Source: Paraeggerthella hominis
GTDB taxonomy: Bacteria; Actinomycetota; Coriobacteriia; Coriobacteriales; Eggerthellaceae
Direction: 5' to 3'
Length of the DNA stretch: 64,000 nucleotides
Assembly: GCF_021044775.1 (NCBI RefSeq)
Contig: NZ_JAJNOQ010000004.1
Location: 217,760-281,759 of the forward strand
Shown: positions 9,429 through 18,280 of the stretch, piece by piece
How positions within the stretch are numbered: position 1 is the stretch's first letter
Layout of the letters: each line of letters starts with the position of its first letter
Position numbers and translations under genes: made by a program
Notes under the pieces: generated by a model
Database searches by the model: none
What the model was told of the DNA's origin: nothing
What the model saw: only the letters and a program-made list of their open reading frames with translations

Positions 9429-9681
9429 GTGATTGCGGCGCGAAAGCGAAGCGTTATCGATCGACTTCACGACTTCGCAGGGGCAATCAAACTCTTGCGC
9501 GCAGACCTCGATCGTTTTAATCGCAAGCGGACGAACAAGGCCTCTCCTGCGTCAGCAGATCGAAGCCGCGCCCCCTTCGCAAGCTTCCTCGACGTCGTCG
9601 AGAGCCCCTTCGCGTTGGCCTGTGTTTTAAGTTGTTAGCCAACCGCTACCGGACAGGCGTATTCATCATAAAGTATTCTGC

Positions 9682-9731
9682 AATACTATCTAATAGTGAA
9701 ATATTGAGATTTTTCACTATTAGATAGTATT
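9682..9731. promoter_or_regulatory. Perfect 20-bp inverted repeat upstream of the Fic gene
   Basis: Two perfect 20-bp arms (9682-9701 and 9712-9731) flank a 10-nt spacer, 47 bp before the fic start. Each arm contains CTATC or GATAG, as does the dyad before the zeta antitoxin at 14613. The arms are AT-rich in a GC-rich genome and have no U-tract, so an operator is more likely than a terminator. Autoregulation by the Fic protein's C-terminal winged-helix-like region is a reasonable inference. Confidence 0.6.
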
Positions 9732-9778
9732 AACATGCGTTAAAATCGTGAAAAGCATTCGAAAGAAGGTCTTACGGT

Positions 9779-11032
9779 ATGGCATACAAAAGAATGGACA
9801 GGCTCTTTTACGAAGACGCTTCGAGCGATCGCAAGGGCGAAAACGAGCGTGAAGCCCGCAAGCGCCTCACGGCTGCTTCGTCATTCAGGACCGGGATCAA
9901 CGTAGAGACAGGCGAGCTTTTTCTTGCCGTGCCGCGCGAGCTGTCTCTTGTCACGGAGCAGGTTCTTCGCGCCGAGCGCAAGGTGTCAAGATCATGGAGT
10001 GCCTTACCCGGCATTGCGCAGGGCGCTTACGTACGCAACCTCATCGTCGACGAAGTGGTATGCACGAACGAAATGGAAGGCGTTCGCAGCACGCGCAAGC
10101 AGATCAGAGAGGCTATCGACAGCATCGAGCAGCCTGTCGGGGAGAATCGGCGGACAAAGCAGTTCATGGAATTCGCTCACCTGTACCTTGGCCTGACGAG
10201 CGGCGACGTCGTGCCGCCCAAGACTCCTGAGGATATCCGTGCGCTGTACGACGCCGTCGTGGCGGGTACGCTCGACCCGGGCGACGCGCTTGACGGCCAG
10301 CTGTTCCGCGCCGATGGCGTGGACGTCAAGGCGTCCTCGCAACGGATCGTCCATCGTGGCGTGCAACCCGAATCCGCCATAATCTCGTATCTCAACGCTA
10401 TGATCAGGCTGGTCAATTCCGAGGAAGTGCCGGAACTGTACAGTGCGTTGCTTTCGCATTACCTGTTCGAGTACATCCACCCCTTTTATGACGGAAACGG
10501 GAGAACGGGCCGATTCTTGCTGGCGCTGCACTTGAGCAGCCCGTTGTCCCTACCCACCACGCTATCGCTTTCGCGCGTTATCGCCGAGCATAAAGGAGTG
10601 TACTACCAGGCGTTTTCGGTAACTGAGCACCCCCTTAACCATGCCGAGGGCACGTTCTTCGTGCTGCAAATGATGAATTTGATCAGGACGGCTCAAGACG
10701 AACTGGTAGCCGAGCTGCAGGCAAAGCGGGAAGCGCTGATGAAAGCCGAAGAAAAACTCGGCAGCGTGCGCGCTGAGTTTGACTTGTCGGAGCGCGCATG
10801 TAATTTGCTGTACCAAGTGGTGCAGGTGTCGCTTTTCGGCGCGAACGCGGACGTGACGCTGCAGGACGCCGCGACGCACCTTGAAGTCACAGCCCAAAGC
10901 GCTCGCAAATACGCATCCGAGCTAGAACGGACCGATCTTGTTGAAACGACAAGCCGCCGACCGCTCAAGTTCAAACTGAGCAGCCAAGGTGAAGAGACGC
11001 TCGGCGTGGCGAACGCGGCCGGGATCCGTTAG
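9779..11032 (+). CDS. Fic family protein (predicted AMP transferase) with C-terminal HTH-like domain
   Basis: A 417-residue Fic protein. The complete catalytic motif HPFYDGNGRTGR is at residues 234-245, as needed for transfer of AMP or another nucleotide from NTP to a target hydroxyl. An inhibitory helix motif of the S/T-x-x-x-E-G type is seen as TNEMEG at 96-101, so the enzyme is probably self-inhibited, with Glu100 blocking the ATP gamma-phosphate site. The C-terminal ~90 residues resemble a winged helix (DAATHLEVTAQSARKYASEL). Such chromosomal Fic-HTH proteins are common and may bind their own promoter. The long inverted repeat just upstream supports this. AGAAGG precedes the ATG. No antitoxin partner gene is adjacent. 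Confidence 0.9.
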   Translation: MAYKRMDRLFYEDASSDRKGENEREARKRLTAASSFRTGINVETGELFLAVPRELSLVTEQVLRAERKVSRSWSALPGIAQGAYVRNLIVDEVVCTNEMEGVRSTRKQIREAIDSIEQPVGENRRTKQFMEFAHLYLGLTSGDVVPPKTPEDIRALYDAVVAGTLDPGDALDGQLFRADGVDVKASSQRIVHRGVQPESAIISYLNAMIRLVNSEEVPELYSALLSHYLFEYIHPFYDGNGRTGRFLLALHLSSPLSLPTTLSLSRVIAEHKGVYYQAFSVTEHPLNHAEGTFFVLQMMNLIRTAQDELVAELQAKREALMKAEEKLGSVRAEFDLSERACNLLYQVVQVSLFGANADVTLQDAATHLEVTAQSARKYASELERTDLVETTSRRPLKFKLSSQGEETLGVANAAGIR

Positions 11033-11172
11033 CCGTACGCCAAACCGCAAAAGGAGCTAGCCGAGCCGAAAGAGGGCGCCCAAATCCGCGAGCCGTCAAG
11101 GACATCAGACGCTCGCCTGCCGGCCCGACGCTGGCTCTCAAAGCGAGGATCGCCGCGAACGCTTTCTGCCTC

Positions 11173-11928
11173 CTACTGCACAAACACCAGGCAGTCGTCA
11201 GTAGAGCGCGCCTTGTCGAACGCATAGCCAGCTACGTCGAACGCGCGCAGATCAGCGACGGACTCGACGGAGCATTCGGCGCACCAACGTACCATGGAAC
11301 CGCGAGCCGCCTTGGCAGCCGTCGAACGCTGCGCCAAGCGGCCGCGCGCATCGATCGTACCGAACAAACACGTGACGGTTTGCAAGCCAAGACACTTCGC
11401 ATGCGGAAGCACCGCTTTCGCATATTCGACCGAAGCCAAGTTCACCACAACGTCAGCCTCCGAAGCCAACGCGCGCGCCAGCGAATCGCCCCAAAACTCG
11501 TATAAGGTGCGCGCCGGGCCCACCGCCAACTTGGCTTGCATCTCAAGACGATACGGCGCCACGCCGTCGAACGGGCGCAGCACGCCGTAAAGGCCCGACA
11601 GGATGCGCACATGCTCCTGCACGTATTCCAGCTGCGCGGCGGTCATAACGCGCGGAGCAAGATGCTGGTACTGGATGCCTTCGTACGCAAGCACCGCTGG
11701 AACAAGCGAGCCCGCGCCACCGGACACGTCCATCGTGCGGAAGCGATCGAAATTGAGCTCGGCCAGCGCATCGCTGCACTGCCACAGCACCTTCACTTCT
11801 TCATACGTCAGAGCCCGTACAGCTTCGACCAGCTGCTCGGCACGGTCAACGAACGCCGGCAGCTCGCGCCATGCGAACATATCGTCCGCTACGTTCATCT
11901 TCTTGGCGGGCGAGATAATGAAGCGCAC
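11173..11928 (-). CDS. yaaA: Peroxide stress protein YaaA (DUF328)
   Basis: A 251-residue YaaA-family protein, close to the length of the E. coli protein (258). Hallmarks include the start VRFIISPAKKMN, the mid-protein LYGVLRPFDGVAPYRLEMQAKL and FWGDSLARAL. YaaA limits intracellular free iron and damage to DNA during peroxide stress and binds DNA. The GTG at 11928 is chosen because the conserved sequence begins there and the ORF 5' of it reads through the stop of the amidohydrolase gene. The start lies 5 nt after that stop (11934), so the two genes are co-transcribed and probably translationally coupled. Confidence 0.88.
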   Translation of the reverse strand: MRFIISPAKKMNVADDMFAWRELPAFVDRAEQLVEAVRALTYEEVKVLWQCSDALAELNFDRFRTMDVSGGAGSLVPAVLAYEGIQYQHLAPRVMTAAQLEYVQEHVRILSGLYGVLRPFDGVAPYRLEMQAKLAVGPARTLYEFWGDSLARALASEADVVVNLASVEYAKAVLPHAKCLGLQTVTCLFGTIDARGRLAQRSTAAKAARGSMVRWCAECSVESVADLRAFDVAGYAFDKARSTDDCLVFVQ

Positions 11929-11933
11929 GACTC

Positions 11934-13148
11934 CTACCCTTCTCCCAACATGTCGACCGCCCACTGAGCAGCCACCATGGATCCCTTGACCAGCACGCTT
12001 TCGTCCACTTCATAGTAGCAACTGTGCTGGGGATGCTCGGCGCCCACAGCAGGATTGCGCGTACCCACGAACGCCATGACTCCGGGAACCAGACGCAGGT
12101 ACTCGCTGAAGTCTTCGCCGGAAAGCGTACCCTCGTAACTGCCGACGGCTTCTTCCCCCAGCACCTCGACAACAGCGCGCCGCGCCGCTTCCGCGCACTG
12201 AACGTCATTCGCCAAGCCCGCATTGCCCGGCTCGAACGTGAACCGAGCTTCAGCGTTGAACGCACGAGCGATCTTCCCCACAATGCGCTCCAAACGGTCA
12301 GGCACTTCGGCGCGCAGCTTATCGCTCCAGGTACGCACCGTGCCGGTCAGGTAAGCCGTCCCCGCCATGATGTTGCGCGCTTCGCCGCCATGGAACTCCC
12401 CCACCGTAACCACCACGGGTTCAAACGGCGAAACGTCTCGGCTGACCAGAATCTGCAAAGCCGTCACCATTTCAGCACCCACCACCACGGCGTCCACACC
12501 CTTGTGCGGCATGGATCCATGTGCGCTAACGCCTTCGATATCGATGCGGAACCAATCGGTATGAGCCATACGCTGTCCGGGCTCGCACGAAATCTTCCCG
12601 GCATCCACTTCGCTCCAAATATGAGCCCCGTAGATCGCGTCGACCCCGTCGAGCGCACCGTCTTCGATCATTTTGAGCGCGCCGATAGATATCTCCTCCG
12701 CAGGCTGGAATAGCACGCGAACCTCGCCGCAAAGCCGATCGCGCAAGCCGTTCAGAATGCGAACGGCGCCCAGCATCATAGCCATATGGCAATCATGGCC
12801 GCATGCGTGCATGATCCCTTCGCTTTGCGAAGCGTAAGGCGCGCCCGTCTGCTCGGTCACGGGAAGAGCGTCGATGTCGGCGCGCAACGCCACGCGCTTG
12901 GCAGGATTGCCGTCGGCGCTGTACGCGCCCTTCACTTCACCGCGAATAGTGGCGATTACGCCCGTCCCAGCTGCACGGCGATACTCCACGCCCAGCTTGC
13001 CCAACTCGATGCAAAGAGCTTCTTGCGTCCGCGTTTCCTTGCCGCTCAACTCGGGATGCTTGTGCAACTCGCGCCTGAGTGCGATGACCTCGGATTCGAT
13101 ATCCGCCCCGATTTCGCGGATGCGCTCAGTCGTGCTAGCCGTCCCCAT
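11934..13148 (-). CDS. M20 family amidohydrolase (amidohydrolase / N-acyl-amino acid hydrolase)
   Basis: A 404-residue M20D-type metallopeptidase/amidohydrolase. Visible hallmarks are LRRELHKHPELSGKE near the N-terminus, ALRADIDALPVTE, the metal-binding GIMHACGHDCHMAM, and LFQPAEEI with the catalytic Glu pair. A central dimerisation region includes GVSAHGSMPHKGVDAV. Relatives remove acyl groups from amino acids (hippurate hydrolase, IAA-amino acid hydrolase, N-acetyldiaminopimelate deacetylase). The substrate cannot be assigned. The start has AAAGGGATCC just upstream. It is the first gene of a two-gene unit with yaaA. Confidence 0.9.
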   Translation of the reverse strand: MGTASTTERIREIGADIESEVIALRRELHKHPELSGKETRTQEALCIELGKLGVEYRRAAGTGVIATIRGEVKGAYSADGNPAKRVALRADIDALPVTEQTGAPYASQSEGIMHACGHDCHMAMMLGAVRILNGLRDRLCGEVRVLFQPAEEISIGALKMIEDGALDGVDAIYGAHIWSEVDAGKISCEPGQRMAHTDWFRIDIEGVSAHGSMPHKGVDAVVVGAEMVTALQILVSRDVSPFEPVVVTVGEFHGGEARNIMAGTAYLTGTVRTWSDKLRAEVPDRLERIVGKIARAFNAEARFTFEPGNAGLANDVQCAEAARRAVVEVLGEEAVGSYEGTLSGEDFSEYLRLVPGVMAFVGTRNPAVGAEHPQHSCYYEVDESVLVKGSMVAAQWAVDMLGEG

Positions 13149-13254
13149 ATGGATCCCTTTCGCCGTTCCCTGTGTTCAGCAGGGTACCATATTCCAGCCC
13201 GCACGGGTTTGACCAGGATGGATCCCGCCAGTACAAACGCCGAAAGCAAGGCGA

Positions 13255-14025
13255 TCAGCCAAGAGTTTTCAGCTCAGCCAGCTTTCGTTCCAGATACGCC
13301 AAGTGCAAGCGCTCTTCGTCGCTCCACTCACCAAACAAGATTCGCTCGAGCGCATCGCACGCATACCCGCCGTCATCTTCGCTGAAGAACAATCGACGCT
13401 CAGCGCGATCGTACAAGCTTACGGTATCGAACAACCCGGATTCCTCAAGCACTTTCAAGTTACTGACGATGCTTTCAACGATCAAAAGATGATGGTTCGG
13501 GTCGACCGCCCGAGGCTCTGTACCCGCAATACGCATCTGCTCGTATCGCAGCTGGCAACTTACCAGCGATAGTTCCGGCTTCACCGCCATCAGTGCCAGC
13601 GAAACGTCGTATCCCCGATCGCGCAAGAGCCTTGCCGTCTTGAGTGGGACCTCGGATGTCCGCAGCGTTCCTTCGATGATCAGGTTGTACCCCATCACGG
13701 AAAGAGCGTCGACAACCGCTTCGACCATCTGGCCCGCCCAGGCAGCCGTATAGGAAGGAGCATCAACACCGTATTGCTCGCTGATTCGCTCAAAAGACGG
13801 ATGGGAAGAGCGGTATTCGTCGCCGTTGACAACAAGTATGTCGCCCGAAAAGGAGTCTTGAATCAATCGGTGCAACGTCGTCTTTCCGGCACCGCTTTGA
13901 CCACCTAGCAACACTGCACTGGGACGCTCCGTAGGAACGCAGCGTTTGTTCGAAAGAAGCACACTGATGATCGTCTGCAGCCCTTCGCCAAACTCGTCAT
14001 CCGAGTAATTCGCAAGATTCTTCAT
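13255..14025 (-). CDS. Zeta-type toxin (PezT-like UDP-N-acetylglucosamine kinase family)
   Basis: A 256-residue P-loop kinase of the zeta/PezT toxin family. The Walker A motif GGQSGAGKTT is at 41-50, and NGDEYRSSHP carries the Asp69/Arg72 pair expected for the catalytic base and substrate-binding region. Family members phosphorylate UDP-N-acetylglucosamine and block peptidoglycan synthesis. The start at 14025 lies 1 nt after the antitoxin stop (sequence TAATATG), so translation is coupled. An upstream in-frame extension overlaps the antitoxin and is rejected. Size and the upstream HTH partner fit a two-gene toxin-antitoxin unit. Confidence 0.88.
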   Translation of the reverse strand: MKNLANYSDDEFGEGLQTIISVLLSNKRCVPTERPSAVLLGGQSGAGKTTLHRLIQDSFSGDILVVNGDEYRSSHPSFERISEQYGVDAPSYTAAWAGQMVEAVVDALSVMGYNLIIEGTLRTSEVPLKTARLLRDRGYDVSLALMAVKPELSLVSCQLRYEQMRIAGTEPRAVDPNHHLLIVESIVSNLKVLEESGLFDTVSLYDRAERRLFFSEDDGGYACDALERILFGEWSDEERLHLAYLERKLAELKTLG

Positions 14026-14026
14026 A

Positions 14027-14596
14027 TTAGGCAACCTTTGCCTGGCGCGCTTCCGCAAGATTGCGCAAGCACTCTATCTGCCCCCTGATTTCGGAAAGCT
14101 TGACATCGTTCGAATTCTCTCGATAGGTGATGCTCGGTCGTATCAAAGCAAGCTGCTTGAGCACGTCCTCGAACACGGCTTCGGCCACCACATCCCCTCG
14201 CCGCTGGGCAGCGCCGCGCAAACGCGCCACCTTCCCCATCAGCTGCGCAGCCTGCTCGTTAAGAACCTCCTGCTGAAGCGTGATTTCGTACAGTTCGTTG
14301 ATGTCCATGACGTCTCCATCCTCGTCGAAAGAAACCAGCGCATACACGATCTTCTCGGTTTTCTCACGCTGGCTGTCCGCAAGCAAAGCCCCGTCGCGCT
14401 CAAGGCAATCCGCAAGAAACCTCGGATCATCCGCAGCACGAATGAGGTTCGCATTCGCCTTGCTGGGAGTTTGTCCGTTTTCGTACCGAACCACGCTAGC
14501 CTCGCCAAGTCCCAACAAGCGCGCAAACCCTTGCTGCGTCAGCCCGTACTTTTCCCGAATCCTCTTAATATCCTGCGAAGTCAGATCATGCGACAT
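14027..14596 (-). CDS. XRE-family antitoxin of the zeta toxin
   Basis: A 189-residue protein with an N-terminal XRE helix-turn-helix (DIKRIREKYGLTQQGFARLL, then SVVRYENGQTPSKANANL). This resembles the type II antitoxin HTH seen in YgiT/MqsA-type proteins. The C-terminal ~110 residues are helical and charged and probably wrap the toxin. It precedes and is coupled to the zeta toxin. GAGAGG lies just before the ATG. A TATAGT -10 box and a CTATC/GATAG dyad sit between this box and the start, which suggests negative autoregulation. PezA-like function is inferred from gene order; the C-terminal domain is not one I recognise by sequence. Confidence 0.85.
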   Translation of the reverse strand: MSHDLTSQDIKRIREKYGLTQQGFARLLGLGEASVVRYENGQTPSKANANLIRAADDPRFLADCLERDGALLADSQREKTEKIVYALVSFDEDGDVMDINELYEITLQQEVLNEQAAQLMGKVARLRGAAQRRGDVVAEAVFEDVLKQLALIRPSITYRENSNDVKLSEIRGQIECLRNLAEARQAKVA

Positions 14597-14612
14597 GATT
14601 ACCTCTCTTTTA

Positions 14613-14637
14613 CTATCTTTTGATAGATTGCACTATA
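14613..14637 (-). promoter_or_regulatory. Promoter and dyad operator of the zeta toxin-antitoxin operon
   Basis: The minus strand carries a TATAGT box (14637-14632) followed by CTATC-AAAA-GATAG (14626-14613), 17 bp before the antitoxin start. The position downstream of the -10 box fits repression by the antitoxin HTH. The half-site resembles the one in the long repeat upstream of the Fic gene. Confidence 0.55.
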
Positions 14638-14680
14638 TCATATGATTGCTTTACTGTATAGGGAGAGCGGGGCAAAAAAC

Positions 14681-14720
14681 GAGACGGAGGGACAGAGCCA
14701 GCAGCCCGTCCCTCCGTCTC
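14681..14720 (-). terminator. Second terminator after the oxidoreductase operon
   Basis: A 13-bp stem (GAGACGGAGGGAC and its complement) followed on the minus strand by GTTTTTTG. It is in tandem with the hairpin at 14721-14753 and separates the por operon from the toxin-antitoxin operon. Confidence 0.75.
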
Positions 14721-14753
14721 GAAAAAAAGACGCCGTTGTTCAAGCGGCGCCTT
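14721..14753 (-). terminator. Rho-independent terminator of the por operon
   Basis: The minus strand shows AAGGCGCCG, a 9-nt loop and CGGCGTCTT (one G-T pair), followed by a run of T, 22 bp after the porB stop. Confidence 0.85.
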
Positions 14754-14774
14754 TTCGCATCCTTAAAACCCCAA

Positions 14775-15692
14775 TCACGCCCAATCTCGGCGCATGGCCT
14801 CCCAAGCAGCGTCACGACCGGCCTCAACGCTGGCGATCTCGTCATTGGAAAGCGCCTTGAAGCGGCCCTGCCTGCGCAGGTACGCCTCAACGCTGGCGAA
14901 CTCCTTCGGGTTCCTGTTCAGCTTGAAGCGGCCTCCGTACTGGCCGCACACCGCTTCACCTTCGTACTCGGCCAGGTACCACAAGCCCGTATCCACGATA
15001 TCCTTCGCGATGTCCACCATCTCGTCCACGCCGCAGCCCCACCCTGTCGGGCACGGAGCCATCACGTGAATATAGCGCATGCCCTTGATGTCCCGGGCGC
15101 GCTCCACCTTGCGGACGAAGTCGTTCAGGTAGCCAACGCTTGCCGTGGCCGCATACGGAATGCCGTGCGCCGCCACGATTTCGAACATGTTCTTCTTCTG
15201 CGTCAGACAGCCGTGCACGTTGCGGCCGGCAGGCGTCGTGGTGGTCTTGGCGCCAAAAGGCGTCAGCGAGCTTTTCTGGATGCCCGTGTTCATGTACGCC
15301 TCGTTGTCGTAGCAAATGTACAGCACGTCGTCGTTGCGGTCGATCGCCCCGGACAGCGCCTGGATGCCGATGTCAGCCGTGCCGCCATCGCCCGCAAAGC
15401 CCACCACGGTGCAATCGTCGGGCTTCTTTCCCTGCGCGCGCAGCCCGGCCTCAATACCGGTCAGCACGCTTGCCGTAGCCGCAAAAGGCGTGATCATTGC
15501 GTTGTTGGCAAAGGAAAGCTGCGGAAAATTGAAGCCGACGGCGCTCATGCAGCCCGCCGGCAGCGCGGCCACAGCGTTCGGGCCCAGCACCTTAAGCGCA
15601 GCGCGCAGGGCAAGGGAACCGCCGCACCCCGCGCATGCCTTGTGACCGAAGAAAAACTCGTCGTTGGCTATGGTCTTCGCATTGAGAGCCAT
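14775..15692 (-). CDS. porB: 2-oxoacid:ferredoxin oxidoreductase beta subunit (PorB)
   Basis: A 305-residue thiamine-diphosphate-binding beta subunit. The Cys pair in KACAGCGGS starts the proximal Fe-S site. The ThDP/Mg motif GDGG continues to the Asn of YDNEAYMNTG. Together with PorA and PorGD it oxidatively decarboxylates a 2-oxoacid with CoA and reduces ferredoxin. The start at 15692 is directly after the porA stop (15695) and has GAAAGGGGGCGATAGGA upstream; the longer ORF start is inside porA. Sequence features favour the pyruvate-type enzyme, but isovalerate- or arylpyruvate-type specificity cannot be excluded. A phenylacetate-CoA ligase lies 5 kb away. Confidence 0.9.
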   Translation of the reverse strand: MALNAKTIANDEFFFGHKACAGCGGSLALRAALKVLGPNAVAALPAGCMSAVGFNFPQLSFANNAMITPFAATASVLTGIEAGLRAQGKKPDDCTVVGFAGDGGTADIGIQALSGAIDRNDDVLYICYDNEAYMNTGIQKSSLTPFGAKTTTTPAGRNVHGCLTQKKNMFEIVAAHGIPYAATASVGYLNDFVRKVERARDIKGMRYIHVMAPCPTGWGCGVDEMVDIAKDIVDTGLWYLAEYEGEAVCGQYGGRFKLNRNPKEFASVEAYLRRQGRFKALSNDEIASVEAGRDAAWEAMRRDWA

Positions 15693-15694
15693 TC

Positions 15695-16969
15695 CTATCG
15701 CCCCCTTTCTTCGCAGCTCGCAGGTTCGCATGAATCAGCGACAGAAGCCGCAGCGTCGGCTGCTTCCGTCGGCTGGCAGGTCGGCGGAACGTCATCAACG
15801 CCCAAAAACGACACGCGCGGCAAGCTGCCGGACCCCGCGCCGTCGGCCACCTGCTGGAGAGCGCGAAACATACCGATCGTCTGCGCTTCGGAAATGTCGT
15901 CGCCGCCCAAACCTCCTACGAAGTTGTACGTGGGAACGCACACGCCCGCCTGCTGCAACGCCGAATTGACGTTCGTGAACACGGTTCCCTCCGAACCGAA
16001 CGAGATATCCTTCTCCAGAACGCCCACCGCCTTCGCGCCTCGCAGCGCCTCGGCAATCAGCTCCGAGGGCATGGGGCGCAGGTAGCGAATGCGCAGCATG
16101 CCCGCGCGAACGCCCTCGGCGCGCAGTTGCTCCACCACGGAGCGCGCAAGGCCTGCAGCCGACCCCAGCGTGACCAGGACAACGTCGGCATCGTCGCAGT
16201 TCAGCGTTTCGATCATGCCGGTGTATTGGCGCCCGAACACCTCGGCGAAGCGCCGCTCGATCTGCTCCACCACGTCGGGAGCGTTCAGCATGTCGCGATG
16301 CTCCCAGTACTTGAAATAGCGGTTGTACTCAGGGCCTGCCGAAAACCCGATGTTCACGGGATGCTCGAAATCGAAGTGATTCCCAGCAGGCTCGTAGGGC
16401 GGCAGAAACGCGTCCGCTTGCTCCGCCGAAGGCACGTCCACGGTCTCGTACGTATGCGTGAGCGCGAAACCGTCCAGGTTCACCATCACCGGCGTCATAA
16501 CCGCCGGGTCCTCCGCCAACGCATACGCCATAAGCGCAAGATCGAGCGCCTCTTGGTTGTCCTGCGCATACACCTGAATCCAACCGTGATCCAGCAAGGC
16601 GAGCGAATCTCGCTGGTCGCCGTAGATGTTCCACGGCAGCGCGGTTGCACGGTTCGCGTTCATCATGACAATAGGAAACCGCCCGCCCGATGCATAGGTC
16701 AGGCATTCTGCCATGTACAGCAAGCCCTGGCTCGACGTAGCCGTGAACGTGCGGGCGCCCGTAGCCGACGCGCCGATGGCGCACGACAGCGCCGAATGTT
16801 CGGACTCCACGTGCACGTACTCGGCGGCAAGCGTGCCTTCTTCCACCATCTCGCTCAAACGCTCGACCACCACCGTTTGCGGCGTAATGGGATACGCGCT
16901 GATGACCTGCGGACGCGCCAGGCGCACGCCCTCCGCCAGCGCTTCGTCGCCGGAAAGGAACCTCTTCAT
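15695..16969 (-). CDS. porA: 2-oxoacid:ferredoxin oxidoreductase alpha subunit (PorA)
   Basis: A 424-residue alpha subunit of a 2-oxoacid:ferredoxin oxidoreductase. It begins MKRFLSGDEALAEGVRLA and contains ISAYPITPQT, the conserved pyrimidine-binding segment, and the EHSALSCAIGAS loop with the catalytic-environment Glu. The C-terminal domain (VVLVTLGSAAG) resembles the transketolase C-terminal fold. The start at 16969 overlaps the porGD stop by an ATGA junction, so translation is coupled. The Ala-rich final ~30 residues look like a non-conserved tail. Confidence 0.9.
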   Translation of the reverse strand: MKRFLSGDEALAEGVRLARPQVISAYPITPQTVVVERLSEMVEEGTLAAEYVHVESEHSALSCAIGASATGARTFTATSSQGLLYMAECLTYASGGRFPIVMMNANRATALPWNIYGDQRDSLALLDHGWIQVYAQDNQEALDLALMAYALAEDPAVMTPVMVNLDGFALTHTYETVDVPSAEQADAFLPPYEPAGNHFDFEHPVNIGFSAGPEYNRYFKYWEHRDMLNAPDVVEQIERRFAEVFGRQYTGMIETLNCDDADVVLVTLGSAAGLARSVVEQLRAEGVRAGMLRIRYLRPMPSELIAEALRGAKAVGVLEKDISFGSEGTVFTNVNSALQQAGVCVPTYNFVGGLGGDDISEAQTIGMFRALQQVADGAGSGSLPRVSFLGVDDVPPTCQPTEAADAAASVADSCEPASCEERGR

Positions 16970-17952
16970 CGGGCATCCGCCTCGCTTTCGGGAATCATGG
17001 CAATCGCATCGAACTTGCAAGCCTTCGCGCACACGCCGCAGCCTTTGCAGAAGTCCAGATCGATGGCAACAGGAGCGCCGACGGACGCAGCCTGGTCAAC
17101 CTTGAACACCGTGCCGTCCGGACACAGCCAATAGCATTGGAGGCATCCCGTGCACGCAGAAGCGTCGATCACGGGGCGCACGTTTCGCCAGCCAGCGTTC
17201 TTCGCGGTCAGATAACCTGCCTCGAAGCACGTGGTGCGCGCGAACACGGCGGGGTCCAAAGCGTCCCCGCTGCGCAAGGTGCAGATACGCGCGGGCGGAC
17301 GAGCGGGCGATTCCGAGGGCGAGCCCTCCAAGCCTTCGGCCGCCTCGAAGTTTTCCGCGCGCAGATCGCTTTCGCCGGATTCAACCGCAATCCCCGCAAC
17401 AGGCGGCCGATCGATTGCTTCGGCATCGGAAGCATCGGCCATCCGCCGGAGCGCTTCCTCCACAATTGCCAGGTTCTTACCGTGCAGTTTTTCCGGCATG
17501 TACTGGCGAATCGCCTCGTCCAGATCCTCGAGCGACACCCGATCGCACAGGCCCGCGATCGCCCCAAGAAACACCGTGTTAGGAATGGGGCGCCCCAAAA
17601 AAGAAGCGGAGATTCCGTCGGCATCGATGGCCACGATACGCTCGTCATCGAAGGTTGCAGCGCTGTTCACCAGCACGCGTCCTCCGGGTTTCAGCTCATG
17701 CTCCCAGCCAGGCCCCAGCAGCGTCTCGTCCAGATACACCACGTAATCGGCGCGCGCCACCGCGCTCCGATCGCCGATAGGCGCATCGTCCATCTTCGTG
17801 AACGCGCGCATCGGCGCGCCGCGTCGCTCGGGTCCGAACGACGGAAACGCCAACGCGTAGCGGCCCTCGGAAAGCGATGCGGCCGCACCCAGCAGTCGCG
17901 CCGCAGTGAACGCGCCTTGACCGCCGCGCCCATGCCACAGTACCTCGATCAT
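16966..17952 (-). CDS. 2-oxoacid:ferredoxin oxidoreductase fused gamma-delta subunit (PorGD)
   Basis: A 328-residue fusion. Residues 1-180 are the gamma domain (HGRGGQGAFTAARLLG, FPSFGPERRGAP), which binds CoA and contacts the other subunits. A ~60-residue low-complexity linker follows. The C-terminal ~80 residues are a two-[4Fe-4S] ferredoxin delta domain with CTGCLQCYWLCPDG and CKGCGVCAKACK. In many anaerobes porG and porD are separate genes, so the fusion is notable though not unique. It is the first gene of the porGD-porA-porB operon. GGGAGAG lies before the start, and a TATACT box on the minus strand at 17989-17994 is a possible -10. Confidence 0.9.
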   Translation of the reverse strand: MIEVLWHGRGGQGAFTAARLLGAAASLSEGRYALAFPSFGPERRGAPMRAFTKMDDAPIGDRSAVARADYVVYLDETLLGPGWEHELKPGGRVLVNSAATFDDERIVAIDADGISASFLGRPIPNTVFLGAIAGLCDRVSLEDLDEAIRQYMPEKLHGKNLAIVEEALRRMADASDAEAIDRPPVAGIAVESGESDLRAENFEAAEGLEGSPSESPARPPARICTLRSGDALDPAVFARTTCFEAGYLTAKNAGWRNVRPVIDASACTGCLQCYWLCPDGTVFKVDQAASVGAPVAIDLDFCKGCGVCAKACKFDAIAMIPESEADAR

Positions 17953-18225
17953 GGAACTCTCCCATTCGTGTCACGTCTTGATCATGCCAGTATAGCGTTG
18001 CCCTCGCGCGTTCGCAGGCGCGCGCAGACGACCAGCCGTCAAACTCCCCCGATTGGGGAACAGGGGAACAGGGGGACAGTCTCGAACGGAGCCGCCCCGG
18101 CCCGTGTCGCAACAGGCGCGGAGCCTCCAACCGCGCCCAGCACGGCCAGACACAAGCGCGCAAGGACGCGCACGCCCTCGTTTGCTGCTGCTATGAATCT
18201 TAGGGGACCAACTGCGCACGACCCC

Positions 18226-18231
18226 TATAAT
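18226..18231 (+). promoter_or_regulatory. Putative -10 box of the flippase gene
   Basis: TATAAT immediately overlaps the most upstream possible start codon of the flippase ORF (18230), which argues that the true start is further downstream, near 18281. The remaining 18000-18225 stretch shows no gene. Confidence 0.55.
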
Positions 18232-18280
18232 GCTCAAGGAGAGACAACGACACACGCAGCGAAGGAGCTCGACGCAGCTT

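Noticed and set aside
7539..9638. A 699-codon open frame antisense to leuS
   Set aside because: Shadow frame of the high-GC leuS gene; no family features and low-complexity His/Arg/Val composition.
18050..18085. Tandem GGGGAACA-like repeats (gggga-acagggga pattern)
   Set aside because: Only two or three degenerate units, no spacers; not a CRISPR or a clear minisatellite.
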